Positions 42,703-52,934 of a stretch of 64,000 bases of DNA are shown piece after piece (position 1 is the first letter of the stretch; each line of letters opens with the position of its first letter). The stretch is from NCBI RefSeq assembly GCF_021560035.1, contig NZ_CP074373.1, positions 430,001 through 494,000 of the forward strand, read 5' to 3'. Both the position numbers and the translations under genes were made by a program. The notes under the pieces were generated by a model. That model ran no database searches. It was given only the letters and a program-made list of their open reading frames with translations, and was not told the origin of the DNA. The stretch is from Virgibacillus sp. NKC19-16 (GTDB lineage: Bacteria > Bacillota > Bacilli > Bacillales > Amphibacillaceae).

Positions 42703-42920
42703 GAGGGGGCCCGCGACCGCACTTGAGCAATTGCACTGCGTGATAGGAAATGTGTAGTTGTCTTAGTAGATAAGCCGAGTCACTTTATTGTCATGTAACA
42801 TAAATTAATATAAATCGATACAAGTCTTGTTGAAGATTTAACCCATGAATTTACTCTTATAGGAAGCTAGTTGATCACTGGCTTTCTATTTTTTTACCAT
42901 TGAAGAAACGGGGGCCCCAC
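42703..42920 (+). other. Intergenic region before the glycosyltransferase gene
   Basis: 218 bp. A GC-rich start (about 42704-42720) is followed by AT-rich DNA. A likely terminator lies near 42862-42895 (AGCTAG/CTGGCT arms and a T-run). No open frame with a ribosome site is seen. Confidence 0.4.
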
Positions 42921-44195
42921 ATGTTGAAAGATATAACCGCTATTTTGATTCATTATAAAGATCAGGCAGTATTGAATAAGGCTTTAACTTCTTTAGAAAA
43001 AATCACTTCCAGATTAAAATCTATTATCGTTTTGCAAGAGCGAGAAAATCCTTTACGTCATGAATATAATTGGTCTGCCCCGATTCAGTATATTCCGATC
43101 GAAGGTAATGATGTGGGTGAAACAATGAATCATACTATTGATAGAATTAACAGTTCCTATGTATTATTTCTCCAGGAAACAGACTACCTTTCTCCTACGA
43201 TACATGTCGATTCGCTTCAGCTTTCCGAGCCAACAGCAGTTTTAGGAACCTCATATCATAATCAGAACATTGTTATCCATCATCCGTTGCTCGTTCGAAC
43301 TTCATTTCTTAAAAAGCAGCCCTTTTTGTCAAACCGCCAGTTACCATTCAATGAAGCACTTTTTCCTGCCTGGCTTTCAGATGTAGAAAATTCTATCATA
43401 AGCTTTAAAGAGGATCTTGTGAGGCGAACAAGGAAAAATACTTCTACTACTACCCTAGAAAAACAAAAAGTTTTGCAGAAATATCAATTCGAAAAAACTA
43501 ATACGAACCATCCAAGCCTTTCCGTTGTCATTTCAACGTATAATATGGAAAAGTATGTGGAAACTGCAGTTGTTTCCTGCTTCCTGCAAAATGAACAATT
43601 GGACCAGATATTAATCATGGATGATGGATCAACAGATAACTCCTACAGACGACTTAAATGCTGGGATGACGGGAAGCATGTGATGGCATTCACCAAACAT
43701 AATGGTGGCAAGGCAAGAGCGTTAAATGCGTTATTGCCTCACGTTACGTCTGAATTTGTCTTGGAACTGGATGCGGATGATTGGCTCGATTCTGATGCTG
43801 TATCGGTGATTAAAAAACAGCTATCACAACTTCCTGAGGACGTTTCGGTGTTATATGGCAATCTTAGAAAATGGAAGCAATTAACAGAGGATGTCCTCTT
43901 TAAAAGGGTAGCGAAGGGGACGCATGTCAGGGGAAAAGATGATCTGCTGTCTTATCGTTTTCCTCTAGGACCAAGAATATATCGAACTTCTTCATTGAAA
44001 AGTGAAGGCGGATTTCCGGTGATTCCGTTTGAAAATGGAAGGATGTACGAAGACGTAAGTGTGTTAAACCGATTAATAAAGAACTTCCGGTTTCAGTACC
44101 ATGATTTTTCTGTATATAATGTAAGAGAGCATAAGGAAAGCATCACAAAAAGTAACCTTTCCAACTGGAATGATTTTATAAAAACGCTAAAATAA
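42921..44195 (+). CDS. Family 2 glycosyltransferase
   Basis: About 424 residues from ATG 42921. The second half (about 190-400) is a GT-A domain: VVISTYNMEKYVETAV, nucleotide site MDDGSTDNS, and the metal-binding DADDW. The first 180 residues look like a decayed second GT2 domain (ITAILIHYKDQAVLNKALTS at the start) without the metal motif. It begins the glycan locus and reads toward the sugar-nucleotide genes on the other strand. Confidence 0.8.
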   Translation: MLKDITAILIHYKDQAVLNKALTSLEKITSRLKSIIVLQERENPLRHEYNWSAPIQYIPIEGNDVGETMNHTIDRINSSYVLFLQETDYLSPTIHVDSLQLSEPTAVLGTSYHNQNIVIHHPLLVRTSFLKKQPFLSNRQLPFNEALFPAWLSDVENSIISFKEDLVRRTRKNTSTTTLEKQKVLQKYQFEKTNTNHPSLSVVISTYNMEKYVETAVVSCFLQNEQLDQILIMDDGSTDNSYRRLKCWDDGKHVMAFTKHNGGKARALNALLPHVTSEFVLELDADDWLDSDAVSVIKKQLSQLPEDVSVLYGNLRKWKQLTEDVLFKRVAKGTHVRGKDDLLSYRFPLGPRIYRTSSLKSEGGFPVIPFENGRMYEDVSVLNRLIKNFRFQYHDFSVYNVREHKESITKSNLSNWNDFIKTLK

Positions 44196-44199
44196 TGGA

Positions 44200-44226
44200 A
44201 GAGAGCAATGCTATTCATTGCTCTCT
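44200..44226. terminator. Bidirectional terminator
   Basis: AGAGAGCAATG and CATTGCTCTCT arms (11 bp, perfect) around a 5 nt loop, between converging genes. It overlaps the 3' end of the aminotransferase gene. Confidence 0.8.
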
Positions 44227-45329
44227 AAAAAATGTTTTATTGTTGAAATGATATAATTTTGTTGTTGAAAAGATAACATAGGGAAAATAGGAAGTGCCAA
44301 TATCTTTTCGGCTGTTTTCTCTGCAATTGGAAAATCGCCTTTTTTATAATCAAGATAATGGAAAGCCTGCTGCAAATGCAGGGGAATGGGATAATAAATA
44401 GCCGAGGCGATGCCGTTATTTTTTAATTCTAAAGCTAATTCATCTCTTTTATCTAATTCAATACAGTATTGATGGAAGGTATGTTCTCGGTTTTTTGAAA
44501 TTGGCACTGTAGTTAAGAGTGACTTTAAGTTTTCCGTATACCTTCTGGCAATCTCTTTTCGTTTATGCAGGAAAATGTCTAAATAATATAATTTAACTAG
44601 CAAAATAGCTGCCTGAAATTCATCCAGCCTGCTATTCATCCCAATTGATGAATGCTGGTATTTATTTTCACTTCCATGATTTCGAAGTTTTGATATTCTT
44701 TCATAAAGTTCTGGATTATTGGTTGTCACTAAACCGGCATCCCCAAATGCTCCAAGGTTTTTCGACGGAAAGAAGGAGAAGCAGCCAATATCACCGATTG
44801 ATCCCACTCGCTTTCCATCATATTCTGTGCCAATAGCTTGGCAGGCATCTTCTATAACCCTCAAATTATAATTTTTTGCGATCGCCATTATTTCCTTCAT
44901 ATTAGCGGCCTTGCCATATAGATGTACGACAATGATAGCTTTTGTGTTTGGGGTTATCGCCTCTTCTATTTTCGAAGGATCAATCGCATACGTTTCTTCT
45001 TCAATATCAACGAATACTGGCCGAGCTCTTGTTTCTGCAATTGCCTCTCCTGTTGCAAAGAAGGTAAATGGGGTAGTGATTACTTCATCGCCGGGGCCAA
45101 TGTCTAACGCCTTTAGAGATAATTGCAGGGCATCTGTACCGTTTGCTACCCCGAGCCCATAAGAAGCGTCAACATATTCAGCCACAGCCTTTTCCAGTCT
45201 TTCTCCTTTTTCCCCCAATATATAATCTCCACTATCCAGGACTTCGGTTATCGTTTCTAATATGGGGGATCTTATTAATTTTAATTCTTCTTTTAAATCA
45301 ACCATCGGAATCGCTTTAAAATTTGTCAT
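44211..45329 (-). CDS. Sugar-nucleotide aminotransferase, DegT/DnrJ/EryC1 (WbpE-like)
   Basis: 372 residues. A PLP-dependent fold with [20 protein letters not shown] (about 63-82), EDACQAIG, and the PLP lysine in [14 protein letters not shown] (about 192). In the WbpABEDI route it would aminate UDP-3-keto-GlcNAcA to UDP-GlcNAc3NA. It is one base away from the dehydrogenase gene in the same leftward operon, which supports this assignment over other DegT roles. Confidence 0.82.
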   Translation of the reverse strand: MTNFKAIPMVDLKEELKLIRSPILETITEVLDSGDYILGEKGERLEKAVAEYVDASYGLGVANGTDALQLSLKALDIGPGDEVITTPFTFFATGEAIAETRARPVFVDIEEETYAIDPSKIEEAITPNTKAIIVVHLYGKAANMKEIMAIAKNYNLRVIEDACQAIGTEYDGKRVGSIGDIGCFSFFPSKNLGAFGDAGLVTTNNPELYERISKLRNHGSENKYQHSSIGMNSRLDEFQAAILLVKLYYLDIFLHKRKEIARRYTENLKSLLTTVPISKNREHTFHQYCIELDKRDELALELKNNGIASAIYYPIPLHLQQAFHYLDYKKGDFPIAEKTAEKILALPIFPMLSFQQQNYIISTIKHFLESNE

Positions 45330-45330
45330 G

Positions 45331-46638
45331 TTAATTTCTCCCTATTCCTTCATACTTCATACCCAGCTTCGATATTTCATTTTTATTTAATTTATTCCTG
45401 CCATCTAAAACGAGTTCGCATTTAATAAAGCGACTGAAGTCTATCCTGCTGTATTCCTGATGAAAAGCTTGAAGGATAATTCCTTCTATTTCGGAAACAA
45501 ATGGATCATCTAACGATAATGGGTTAACACCAAACGCTTTGATCTCATCATTTGTATATAATGGATCGTTGACAAACACGTTTGCTTTTTTAGATTTAAG
45601 TTGCTCAATGAGCAGTAAAGTTGTTGATTTTGTGGTTTCTTTGACATTTTCTCTATAGGATAATCCTAAAATAAGGATATTTTTATTCTCTAAGGAGGAG
45701 GGCTCTATCCCTATTTCCATTTTTGAAATGGCGTGATTTGCCATACTGTCATTAATTTGCCTGGATAAAGAGGTGAGTCCCTGATCCATCCCTTTATTGA
45801 TGAAAAAGTAAGGATATATTGGAATGCAATGGCCCCCAACACCAATTCCGGGAGAATGTAAATTGGAGTAGGGTTGACTATTACTTGCCCTTATTACTTC
45901 TGCCATATCGATGCCTTTTTCTTCTCCAAACGTAGCAAGTTCATTAGCCAGTGCAATATTTACATCACGGTATACGCATTCGGCAACCTTTGAAAATTCG
46001 GCTGTTTCTAAAGAACTTACCTCTATAAGCTCACAACCAAGAGCATTTTTATAAAAGTTTGCCGCAAGCTCAAGGCTTTTCTTATTTATTCCACCAACCA
46101 CTTTCGGATAGCTTTGCAAATCCTGAATAATTCGATTCGAGTAAACTCTTTCGGGACTGTAAGCTAGGTGGAAATCCCTTCCTATACGCAACCCTGAAAC
46201 TTCTTCTATTTTCTTCCCGAACCTATTTTTGGTGTCACCTGGAGGAAGTGTTGTCTCGAAAACTACCAAAGATCCTCTATTTAATCCTTTGCCTATTTCT
46301 TCAACGGCTAGATCAATCAATTTGTAGTCTGTATTGTTTTTTTCGTCAATTAATACGGGAACAATAACAACGATTATACCGGATTTGGCAACAGCCTCAG
46401 ATGTTACTGTAGTGGCTGATAATGTCTTATTTTTGTGCGCATCTAAGACCAACTGATCCAAACCTGGCTCATTGTTAATATGAGATATACCTTGATTTAC
46501 GGACGAAACGACATCTTTATTTATGTCTGCTCCGACAACGTTGTACGCCTTGTTGGCAAAAACTGCAGCTAAAGTAAGTCCTATTTTCCCGAGGCCAACA
46601 ACAGCTATATTCGATAATGATGTACTATGATTTATCAT
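45331..46638 (-). CDS. UDP-N-acetylhexosamine 6-dehydrogenase (WbpA/WecC-like)
   Basis: 435 residues from the ATG at 46638 (GAGGG upstream); the longer upstream reading is not protein-like. A Rossmann domain ([17 protein letters not shown]) leads to the active-site Cys motif [13 protein letters not shown] (about 270) and a C-terminal UDP-binding domain. It would oxidise UDP-GlcNAc to UDP-GlcNAcA, step 1 of the diacetamido-uronic acid route. WecC (UDP-ManNAc) activity is the main alternative. Confidence 0.85.
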   Translation of the reverse strand: MINHSTSLSNIAVVGLGKIGLTLAAVFANKAYNVVGADINKDVVSSVNQGISHINNEPGLDQLVLDAHKNKTLSATTVTSEAVAKSGIIVVIVPVLIDEKNNTDYKLIDLAVEEIGKGLNRGSLVVFETTLPPGDTKNRFGKKIEEVSGLRIGRDFHLAYSPERVYSNRIIQDLQSYPKVVGGINKKSLELAANFYKNALGCELIEVSSLETAEFSKVAECVYRDVNIALANELATFGEEKGIDMAEVIRASNSQPYSNLHSPGIGVGGHCIPIYPYFFINKGMDQGLTSLSRQINDSMANHAISKMEIGIEPSSLENKNILILGLSYRENVKETTKSTTLLLIEQLKSKKANVFVNDPLYTNDEIKAFGVNPLSLDDPFVSEIEGIILQAFHQEYSRIDFSRFIKCELVLDGRNKLNKNEISKLGMKYEGIGRN

Positions 46639-46771
46639 TATTCTTTCAGCCCTCATTTCTGTGGTTATTAAGAAGATTATTTTATAGTTTATGGGAAAAT
46701 AAATTAAAATGATTGGACTTTTCACTAGGTTGCTTTCTTTTCGGAAATTGTTGTTTAGGATTAAATCAAAG

Positions 46772-47776
46772 TTATAAATTCTTATAAATATCAATATATT
46801 GATCTGCAACAATCGGAGCGTGATGGTATGTTTCGATGTACTTTCTGCCTTTTATACCAAGCTCATTCCATGTTTGCGGATTTTTTAAAAGATTTTTTAA
46901 TACGGTTGTTATGGTATCAGGATTTGCATTTACGATAGGTAATTCTGCAGGGTATTTTGATACCAAGTCCTCGCGTATATAGCAAATGACGGGTTTTCCA
47001 AAAGACATAGCTTCTGAGCTGATATAACCGCTGGCACCAATTCTTAACTGATCTATAACGATATCTGATTTGGAAAGAAGATTTTTGGCTTCATCATTGG
47101 AGACTCCTTCGATTAACCTAAATTGAAACGATAACCCTGAACGTTTCAATTCGTTTATAGCATTTAATATAAATTCGGTTCCTTTGATATTACGTGAAGT
47201 GGGGGCGTGTACAATGAGAGGGGGTGTTTTTTTTATAACTGGATAATGTGGTATATACTTATTGACGTCAATGGTGTGTGGGATAACGTGAACATGTTTA
47301 TAGGAATTTTTAATATAGGGTTCTAATTCATAATCTTGGACAATCGCATGATCGATATATTTTGATAAGAGGGATACATTTTTATATATTTTATCTTCTG
47401 TCCATTCGGGTTTTACCCTAACATAAGGATTATTTCTTTTAGCAACCGAAAGAAGTCGAATGTCTGAACCGTGATGATGAACAACCATCTTCTTTCCAGC
47501 ACGTTTCAACATTTCCAAGTCGCTTTTGTCAGAGAAAAATGTTTCACCAAAATGAAAATGAAAGATGTCATACTTTTCCATAGATTCGATTAAGAAATGT
47601 TTTATTTTGTTCGCTCTTTCCTGACCTGACAAGGAATTAAGCTTTAAACAAATATCAGGTTTAAATTTAAAAGGATGTTCATCAAAGTGGCAAGATGTAG
47701 ATTGTACGCCTTTTATTCGCAATTCCTTAGACAATTCAATCATTGGAGAACCATAAGGTATATGCAATACTCTCAA
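46772..47776 (-). CDS. Glycosyltransferase, GT-B fold (family 1/4)
   Basis: 334 residues. A C-terminal Rossmann-like donor domain (HAPTSRNIKGTEFILNAI, SKSDIVIDQLRIGASGYISS) is typical of GT-B enzymes. It starts at a TTG (AAAGGAT upstream). It lies in the leftward operon between another glycosyltransferase and the dehydrogenase. Donor and acceptor sugars are unknown. Confidence 0.75.
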   Translation of the reverse strand: MRVLHIPYGSPMIELSKELRIKGVQSTSCHFDEHPFKFKPDICLKLNSLSGQERANKIKHFLIESMEKYDIFHFHFGETFFSDKSDLEMLKRAGKKMVVHHHGSDIRLLSVAKRNNPYVRVKPEWTEDKIYKNVSLLSKYIDHAIVQDYELEPYIKNSYKHVHVIPHTIDVNKYIPHYPVIKKTPPLIVHAPTSRNIKGTEFILNAINELKRSGLSFQFRLIEGVSNDEAKNLLSKSDIVIDQLRIGASGYISSEAMSFGKPVICYIREDLVSKYPAELPIVNANPDTITTVLKNLLKNPQTWNELGIKGRKYIETYHHAPIVADQYIDIYKNL

Positions 47777-47824
47777 AGATATCTATCCTTTCGTATATAT
47801 TTGTTCTAAACTATAGAAGTAATT

Positions 47825-49051
47825 TCACATGTCTTTAGCGAGTTGATTATAAACGGCAAATAGGCGTTTTTCCATATGTTCCCAGCTATACTTGGTTTCT
47901 ATTATACTTCGTGCATTCAGACTCATCTCTTGGATTTTGTTTCTATCAGATTGAATATGAACGAGAACTTGAAAGTAATCCTGAGCGGTCGCTTGTAATT
48001 TTTTAACAATATATCCACAATAATACGTTTGAATAAATGTCTCCATATCCTCGCATTTATTTACTATAACAGGGACGCCATTATTCAAATAACTGAAGAA
48101 CTTATTAGGCATAGCAAAACGATTATTCAGGGAATTAGCAGCATCTAAATCTATCCACCCTATATCAACATCTTTCATAGCTTCAGGAATAGATTCATAG
48201 CTTACCCAGCCAGTATAATGGACTTTATCTTTTAAGTGAGAGGGAACTTTTTGGTTAAAATCTTTTTCGGTGTCCTTCGCTCCTCCGATAATTTTGACCT
48301 TTAGATTAAATTTTTTATTGCACATATCCAACACGCTCATTAATTTCCGAAAATTACCCCTTTTTTGGTTTAACACACCTTCATATGCTAGGAGGATGTC
48401 AGAATTACTCCCCTTTTTGGGAGTGAATTCGGTTGCTAGTGGAGGAGAATTATAAATCACTTCTACAGGGAGATGTGGATCTAGCGAGAGATACCATGAT
48501 TTTATTGAATTTGATACGGTTATGACATAGTCTAATTCTATTAACATAAGTTCAAGCATTTGTGTTTTAATTCTTTGTGTTTTTATGGGTTGATCTATTA
48601 ATGGGTCAGGTTCTAATTCATGGCTATCATAGATTAATTTGCTGTGTTTCCCACTTGCCGTTAAAGCCCGTTTGATTCCAATACCTGAATATAACGAAAA
48701 AAACTCATGTGCATGGTAAAAATCAGCCTTCTGTTTAATACCTATCTGTGTTAATGGATCACTAAAGCGAGAATAATCTCCAGAACGAAGATTATAATAA
48801 AGATTTTTGATATTTTTTTCTGGATATATATGTTCATATGTAATTACTTTTATTCCTTCATAAATAAATGTCTGCGATAGGAACTTTTCCCTAAAAACAC
48901 TCCCATCCGTATCAAACAGATAACCATCTTTTCTAGGAACAATCATCGTTACCTTATACCCTTGTTTCATCAAGCTTTTGGCCTCTTTTTTAAAGATTCT
49001 GGCATCTAAAAATGGATGTTCAGATACTAAAAAGCAAACGTCTCGGTCCAT
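47825..49051 (-). CDS. Glycosyltransferase, GT-B fold, paralogue 1
   Basis: About 408 residues from the third of three ATG codons (GGGAGG upstream). Its start, VCFLVSEHPFLDARIFKKEA, and C-terminal ...NKFFSYLNNGVPVIVNKC... closely match the protein at 54076-55305, so the two are paralogues. GT-B fold, cytoplasmic. First gene of the leftward glycan operon, divergent from the SDR gene. Confidence 0.78.
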   Translation of the reverse strand: MDRDVCFLVSEHPFLDARIFKKEAKSLMKQGYKVTMIVPRKDGYLFDTDGSVFREKFLSQTFIYEGIKVITYEHIYPEKNIKNLYYNLRSGDYSRFSDPLTQIGIKQKADFYHAHEFFSLYSGIGIKRALTASGKHSKLIYDSHELEPDPLIDQPIKTQRIKTQMLELMLIELDYVITVSNSIKSWYLSLDPHLPVEVIYNSPPLATEFTPKKGSNSDILLAYEGVLNQKRGNFRKLMSVLDMCNKKFNLKVKIIGGAKDTEKDFNQKVPSHLKDKVHYTGWVSYESIPEAMKDVDIGWIDLDAANSLNNRFAMPNKFFSYLNNGVPVIVNKCEDMETFIQTYYCGYIVKKLQATAQDYFQVLVHIQSDRNKIQEMSLNARSIIETKYSWEHMEKRLFAVYNQLAKDM

Positions 49052-49117
49052 CATCATCCTCCCAGTAAGAAAGTATTGCAAAAGGTATTGGTTAGGATAC
49101 CTAATAATAATGTATTA

Positions 49118-49145
49118 ACAACATTCCGGTATTATTCATACAATA
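49118..49145 (+). promoter_or_regulatory. Candidate sigma-K promoter of the SDR-epimerase operon
   Basis: An AC at 49118-49119 lies 17 bases before CATACAATA (49137-49145), fitting the sigma-K pattern AC-N16/17-CATANNNTA, 57 bases before the SDR start. The short motif could occur by chance. If correct, it ties this operon to late mother-cell sporulation. Confidence 0.4.
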
Positions 49146-49202
49146 AATGAAAATGCCTTTCTGCTTAAGTAAATAGCAACGGTATGTTGGGAGGAGACAA
49201 AA

Positions 49203-49961
49203 GTGGATTTAAATCTTAAAGAGAAAAAGGTGTTAGTGACTGGGGGGACAAGGGGAATTGGGAAGGCAATCGCTAAAGCCTTTCTAGCTGAAGGAGCTCA
49301 AGTTGGGGTTGTAGCTAGAAATAATGCGGAACTTTTACAAACAAAGGAAGAATTAGGAATACACCAAGTCTACCGGAAGGATCTTTCAAAACAGGAAGAT
49401 AGAGAACAGTTAGTGAATGCATTTGTTAATGATTTTTCGACCATTGATGTCCTTGTTAATAGTGTGGGAGCAAGCCACGGGGGAAAAGTTTTAAACACTC
49501 CACCAAGCATATTTGAAGAAGCAATAGAGTTGAATTTCTTAGCTGCTGTTCATTTAAATCAATTATCGAGTAAATACATGATAAACAATGGAACAGGAGT
49601 CATTTTAAACATTTCATCCATATACGGAAAAGAAGCTGGTGGTGCTCCTTCTTATAATGCTTCGAAGGCTGCACTAATAAGTTTTACAAAAGCTTTCAGT
49701 TCTGAGGTGATTAAAGATAATGTTCGTGTAGTTGGAATTGCTCCAGGAGCAATTTATCATCCAAACAAAGAATGGCAACGCAGGTTGGAAATGGATCCCA
49801 ATTACTTGAAAAATTATGCTCAAGATAAGATTCCTGCGGGGAGGCTTGGAAAAACAGAAGAGATTGGAAATGTAGCTGCTTTTTTAGCATCTGATAAAGC
49901 CTCATGGATTGTAGGATCCACAATTACTGTAGATGGTGGACAATCCAGATTAAATTTTTAG
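49203..49961 (+). CDS. Short-chain dehydrogenase/reductase (SDR)
   Basis: 252 residues, a classical SDR: cofactor motif TGGTRGIGKAIA (14-25), NSVGASHGG, active-site ISSIYG and YNASKAAL (Tyr about 153, Lys 157), and a C-terminal VDGGQSRLNF. GTG start after GGGAGGAG. It is in an operon with an epimerase and a UDP-GlcNAc 2-epimerase, so it probably modifies a sugar nucleotide rather than fatty acids. The exact substrate is unknown. Confidence 0.8.
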   Translation: MDLNLKEKKVLVTGGTRGIGKAIAKAFLAEGAQVGVVARNNAELLQTKEELGIHQVYRKDLSKQEDREQLVNAFVNDFSTIDVLVNSVGASHGGKVLNTPPSIFEEAIELNFLAAVHLNQLSSKYMINNGTGVILNISSIYGKEAGGAPSYNASKAALISFTKAFSSEVIKDNVRVVGIAPGAIYHPNKEWQRRLEMDPNYLKNYAQDKIPAGRLGKTEEIGNVAAFLASDKASWIVGSTITVDGGQSRLNF

Positions 49962-49988
49962 CTTTTTAATTGAAAGGAATGATAGAAA

Positions 49989-50951
49989 TTGAAACGACAG
50001 TCAATTGTAAATAGCAAGGTTCTAGTTGTTGGCGGGGCCGGCTTTATCGGAAGTCATTTGGTAGATAAACTAATAGCAGAAGGTGCAAACCAAGTTTTAA
50101 TTATTGATAATCTATTTATTGGAAAAAGGGAAAATTTAAACCAAGCATTAAAAAAAGGAGCAATCCTTTATGTAGACGATGCTGAAAATCAAGAAGCACT
50201 TGGCTATATATTGGAAAAATACGATATTGACATTGTTTTTAATTGTGCAACCAAACCATTAAATTATTCTTTTATCAATCCTTCCAACACTTATATGACA
50301 AATGTTCTGGTATTAAAAAATCTATTGGAACTTCAACGGAAAAAGGTATTTGACACATTATGCCATTTTTCCTCTTCAGAAGCATATGGTTCAGCTCAAT
50401 ACCAGCCTATGGACGAGGAGCATCCTCTTGTCCCGCATACCCCTTATGCTGCCGGAAAAGCTTCGGCTGACTTATTGTTACAATCATATGTTAGCATGTT
50501 TGAATTGGATGCTTTTCTTATTCGGCCTTTTAATAATTATGGACCAAGGCAAAACTTTGAAGGATCTCTAGCCGGCGTTATCCCGCTTACGATTAAAAAA
50601 ATTCTAGAAAAGCAGGCTCCAGAAATTCATGGAGCCGGCAAGCAAACAAGAGATTTTATTTATGTGGAAGATACGGTTGATATCGCATTAAAAATTTTCC
50701 CTATCATTTCTCCTGGTGAATGTGTAAACATTACTACAGACCAACAATTATCGATTGAAAATGTTGTTAAAACTATAGTCAACGTGATGAATTATAAAGG
50801 GGAGGTTCTCAAAATGCCTTACCGAAAAGCAGATGTTCTTAGTCATAGAGGATCAGTAAAAAAATTACAAAACATGATTGGCCAATATGATAAAAAACCT
50901 TTTAAAGACGGGATAACCGAAACTGTTAATTGGATTAAAGATATGAGCTAA
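49989..50951 (+). CDS. NAD-dependent sugar epimerase/dehydratase
   Basis: 320 residues, extended SDR type: VVGGAGFIGSHLVDKLI (13-29), catalytic YAAGK near 156, and RPFNNYGPRQN. It resembles UDP-glucose 4-epimerase and dehydratase-like enzymes acting on UDP-sugars. TTG start after GAAAGGAATG. Cytoplasmic; substrate uncertain. Confidence 0.78.
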   Translation: MKRQSIVNSKVLVVGGAGFIGSHLVDKLIAEGANQVLIIDNLFIGKRENLNQALKKGAILYVDDAENQEALGYILEKYDIDIVFNCATKPLNYSFINPSNTYMTNVLVLKNLLELQRKKVFDTLCHFSSSEAYGSAQYQPMDEEHPLVPHTPYAAGKASADLLLQSYVSMFELDAFLIRPFNNYGPRQNFEGSLAGVIPLTIKKILEKQAPEIHGAGKQTRDFIYVEDTVDIALKIFPIISPGECVNITTDQQLSIENVVKTIVNVMNYKGEVLKMPYRKADVLSHRGSVKKLQNMIGQYDKKPFKDGITETVNWIKDMS

Positions 50952-51007
50952 TAACGAATGATGAATAAGGTGGATGAAGCTCTTTTTGGAAAGGGAATGA
51001 AAAGGAA

Positions 51008-52093
51008 ATGAAAGTATTAACAGTTTTAGGAGCTAGGCCTCAATTTATAAAGTCATGTATGTTGTCAAAAGCGCTGAAATTAAATACAGAAATAAATGAA
51101 ATTATCGTACACACGGGACAACATTATGATGATAATTTGTCTAACGTTTTTTTTAAACAGTTGGAGCTTCCAAAACCAGATTATTTTCTTGGGATTGGAT
51201 CTGGAACTCACGGTCAACAAACTGGGAAAATGTTATCAGCGTTAGAAAAGATTATGACTTCAGTCAATCCGGATATTGTATTAGTATATGGAGATACAAA
51301 TTCTACACTAGCTGGAGGTCTAGCAGCAGCAAAGCTTCATATACCAGTAGCCCATGTAGAATCCGGGTTGCGTAGTTTTAATAAGAAAATGCCTGAGGAA
51401 ATTAATCGTTTAATCACAGACCATCTCTCTTATTGTTTGTTTGCCCCTTCTCAGGCTGCGATTGAAAACTTAAGAAGGGAAGGAATCGTTAAAAATGTAT
51501 ATCTAACAGGAGATATAATGCATGATGCTGTTCGTTACTTTTCATCTATTGCTTTAGAGAAATCTACCATCCTGCAAGATTTATCGCTATCGAAGCGTAA
51601 TTATTACCTCGTAACCATTCACCGAGCAGAAAATACGGATGACCCTAAACGGTTAAAGTCTATTCTTGAAGCGCTTCAACAATTAAAAATAGATGTGGTC
51701 CTTCCATTACATCCTAGGACTAAAAGTAGAATAAATCATTTTAATTTAACTGATTCAATTACTTCTCCTCATATTAAAATAGTAGAACCCTTAAATTACT
51801 TTGATATGTTAACGATTGCTTCTCAGGCTGAAAGGATAGTAACTGATTCCGGTGGATTACAAAAAGAAGCTTATATGCTGGGTGTCCCTTGCATTACCCT
51901 TAGGGATGAAACGGAGTGGATAGAAACTGTAGAAACAGGCTGGAATCACTTAGCAGGTACAAATACGCAGGAAATAGTGGATAGTGTAATGAAAAGCCAA
52001 ATTCCCAAGAAGTCCCCCTCCATATTCGGGAATGGTGATACCGCCCAAAAAATTGTCAATACTTTAGTAAACAAAAAATGTGATCTAGAATGA
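51008..52093 (+). CDS. Non-hydrolysing UDP-N-acetylglucosamine 2-epimerase (WecB/WbpI-like)
   Basis: 361 residues, GT-B-like. GARPQFIKSCMLSKAL, THGQQTGKMLSALEKIM, HVESGLRSFNKKMPEEINR and TDSGGLQKEAYMLGVPC are family landmarks. It inverts C2 of UDP-GlcNAc or, as WbpI, of UDP-GlcNAc3NAcA to give the ManNAc3NAcA form. The presence of the other four Wbp steps close by favours the WbpI role. Sequence alone does not separate the two. Confidence 0.82.
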   Translation: MKVLTVLGARPQFIKSCMLSKALKLNTEINEIIVHTGQHYDDNLSNVFFKQLELPKPDYFLGIGSGTHGQQTGKMLSALEKIMTSVNPDIVLVYGDTNSTLAGGLAAAKLHIPVAHVESGLRSFNKKMPEEINRLITDHLSYCLFAPSQAAIENLRREGIVKNVYLTGDIMHDAVRYFSSIALEKSTILQDLSLSKRNYYLVTIHRAENTDDPKRLKSILEALQQLKIDVVLPLHPRTKSRINHFNLTDSITSPHIKIVEPLNYFDMLTIASQAERIVTDSGGLQKEAYMLGVPCITLRDETEWIETVETGWNHLAGTNTQEIVDSVMKSQIPKKSPSIFGNGDTAQKIVNTLVNKKCDLE

Positions 52094-52118
52094 GGCTGGG
52101 ACAAAACCCAGTAAATTG

Positions 52119-52164
52119 AAAAAAGCGTGGCACTCACCAATTAGGTGATGTACCACGCTTTTTT
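52119..52164. terminator. Long hairpin inside the left end of the IS1182 remnant
   Basis: AAAAAAGCGTGG and CCACGCTTTTTT arms (12 bp, perfect), with an inner TCACC/GGTGA pairing. Such terminators near IS ends shield the element from outside transcription; here it also ends the 2-epimerase operon. Confidence 0.75.
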
Positions 52165-52179
52165 ATAGGTCCAAGATAG

Positions 52180-52886
52180 TGTACGTATGATGTGGCTGGC
52201 TCAGGGGTATGAACCAAGTTACCGCACTATCAATCGTTTCCGCGTGCATCCAGAAGTCAAAGAAATACTGAGCCAGTGCTTTGTGCAATTTCGCTGTTAG
52301 CTGGTCCAGGAAGAACAGATTCATGAAGAAGCGATTTTTATCGATGGAACGAAGATCGAAGCGAATGCCAATAAGTTTACCTTTGTTTGGCGTAAAGCAG
52401 TTGAAAAACACAGTGCCAACCTAGCAGAGAAGTCCAACCAAATGTAGGATGAATTATTGGAAAAGGAAATCATTCCAGAAATTGAAAGGGAAAGTATGGA
52501 TGAACTATCAACAGAAGAACTCACAAATGTTGTCGAAAAGCTGGATGAGAAGGTTCAGGCCTATGACAAGCCAGCATTACATAAGACAGCAACTTTTGAA
52601 AGAAAAAACGGGCAAAATTTACGGGCGACGTAAAATTGATGTGGAGCCAGTTTTCCGACTTCTGAAGGCTAATTTGCATTTCTCCCCTTTGTCCGTGAGG
52701 GGCAAAGAGAAAGTAGAAAATGAACTAGGATTCGCATTCATGGCGGTAAACTTGAGGAAGTACACCACCATGAACACCGATCAAACATCAGATAATGAAA
52801 ATAAACCAAATCATAAAGGTTCCGTTCATCAAGAACCGATGATCGGAACCTTTTTTAAATTATTTTTGGCTAGTTATGTCCCAGCC
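52180..52886 (+). pseudogene. IS1182-type transposase remnant
   Basis: Translated pieces follow the order of an IS1182 transposase but contain in-frame stops (after VQFRC and SNQM) and a frame change before YGRRKIDVEPVFRLLKANLH. The N-terminus is missing. An open piece of 149 codons (52449-52898) combines several shifted parts and should not be read as a gene. Confidence 0.75.
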
Positions 52887-52934
52887 CCATTTACCTGAAC
52901 CGATTAGGATGAAATCACAGGGAAGCGCTATGCT

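Larger units (their letters stand above)
52092..52888 (+). mobile_element. Decayed IS1182-family element
   Basis: Terminal inverted repeats of 16 bp (GAGGCTGGGACAAAAC, and GGGGCTGGGACATAAC read inward from the right) enclose about 800 bp. Within it are pieces of an IS1182-like transposase: GYEPSYRTINRFRVHPEV, IFIDGTKIEANANKFTFVWR and VEPVFRLLKANLHF, broken by stops and an internal deletion. It lies between the 2-epimerase gene, whose stop it directly abuts, and the C5-epimerase gene. Confidence 0.78.

Noticed and set aside
51008-52093. Teichoic acid linkage-unit role for the 2-epimerase
   Set aside because: Possible from family alone, but the close presence of all other Wbp-type steps makes the diacetamido-uronic acid role more likely.
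52449-52898. 149-codon open frame
   Set aside because: It joins frame-shifted pieces of an IS1182 transposase; the family order shows it is a remnant, not a gene.
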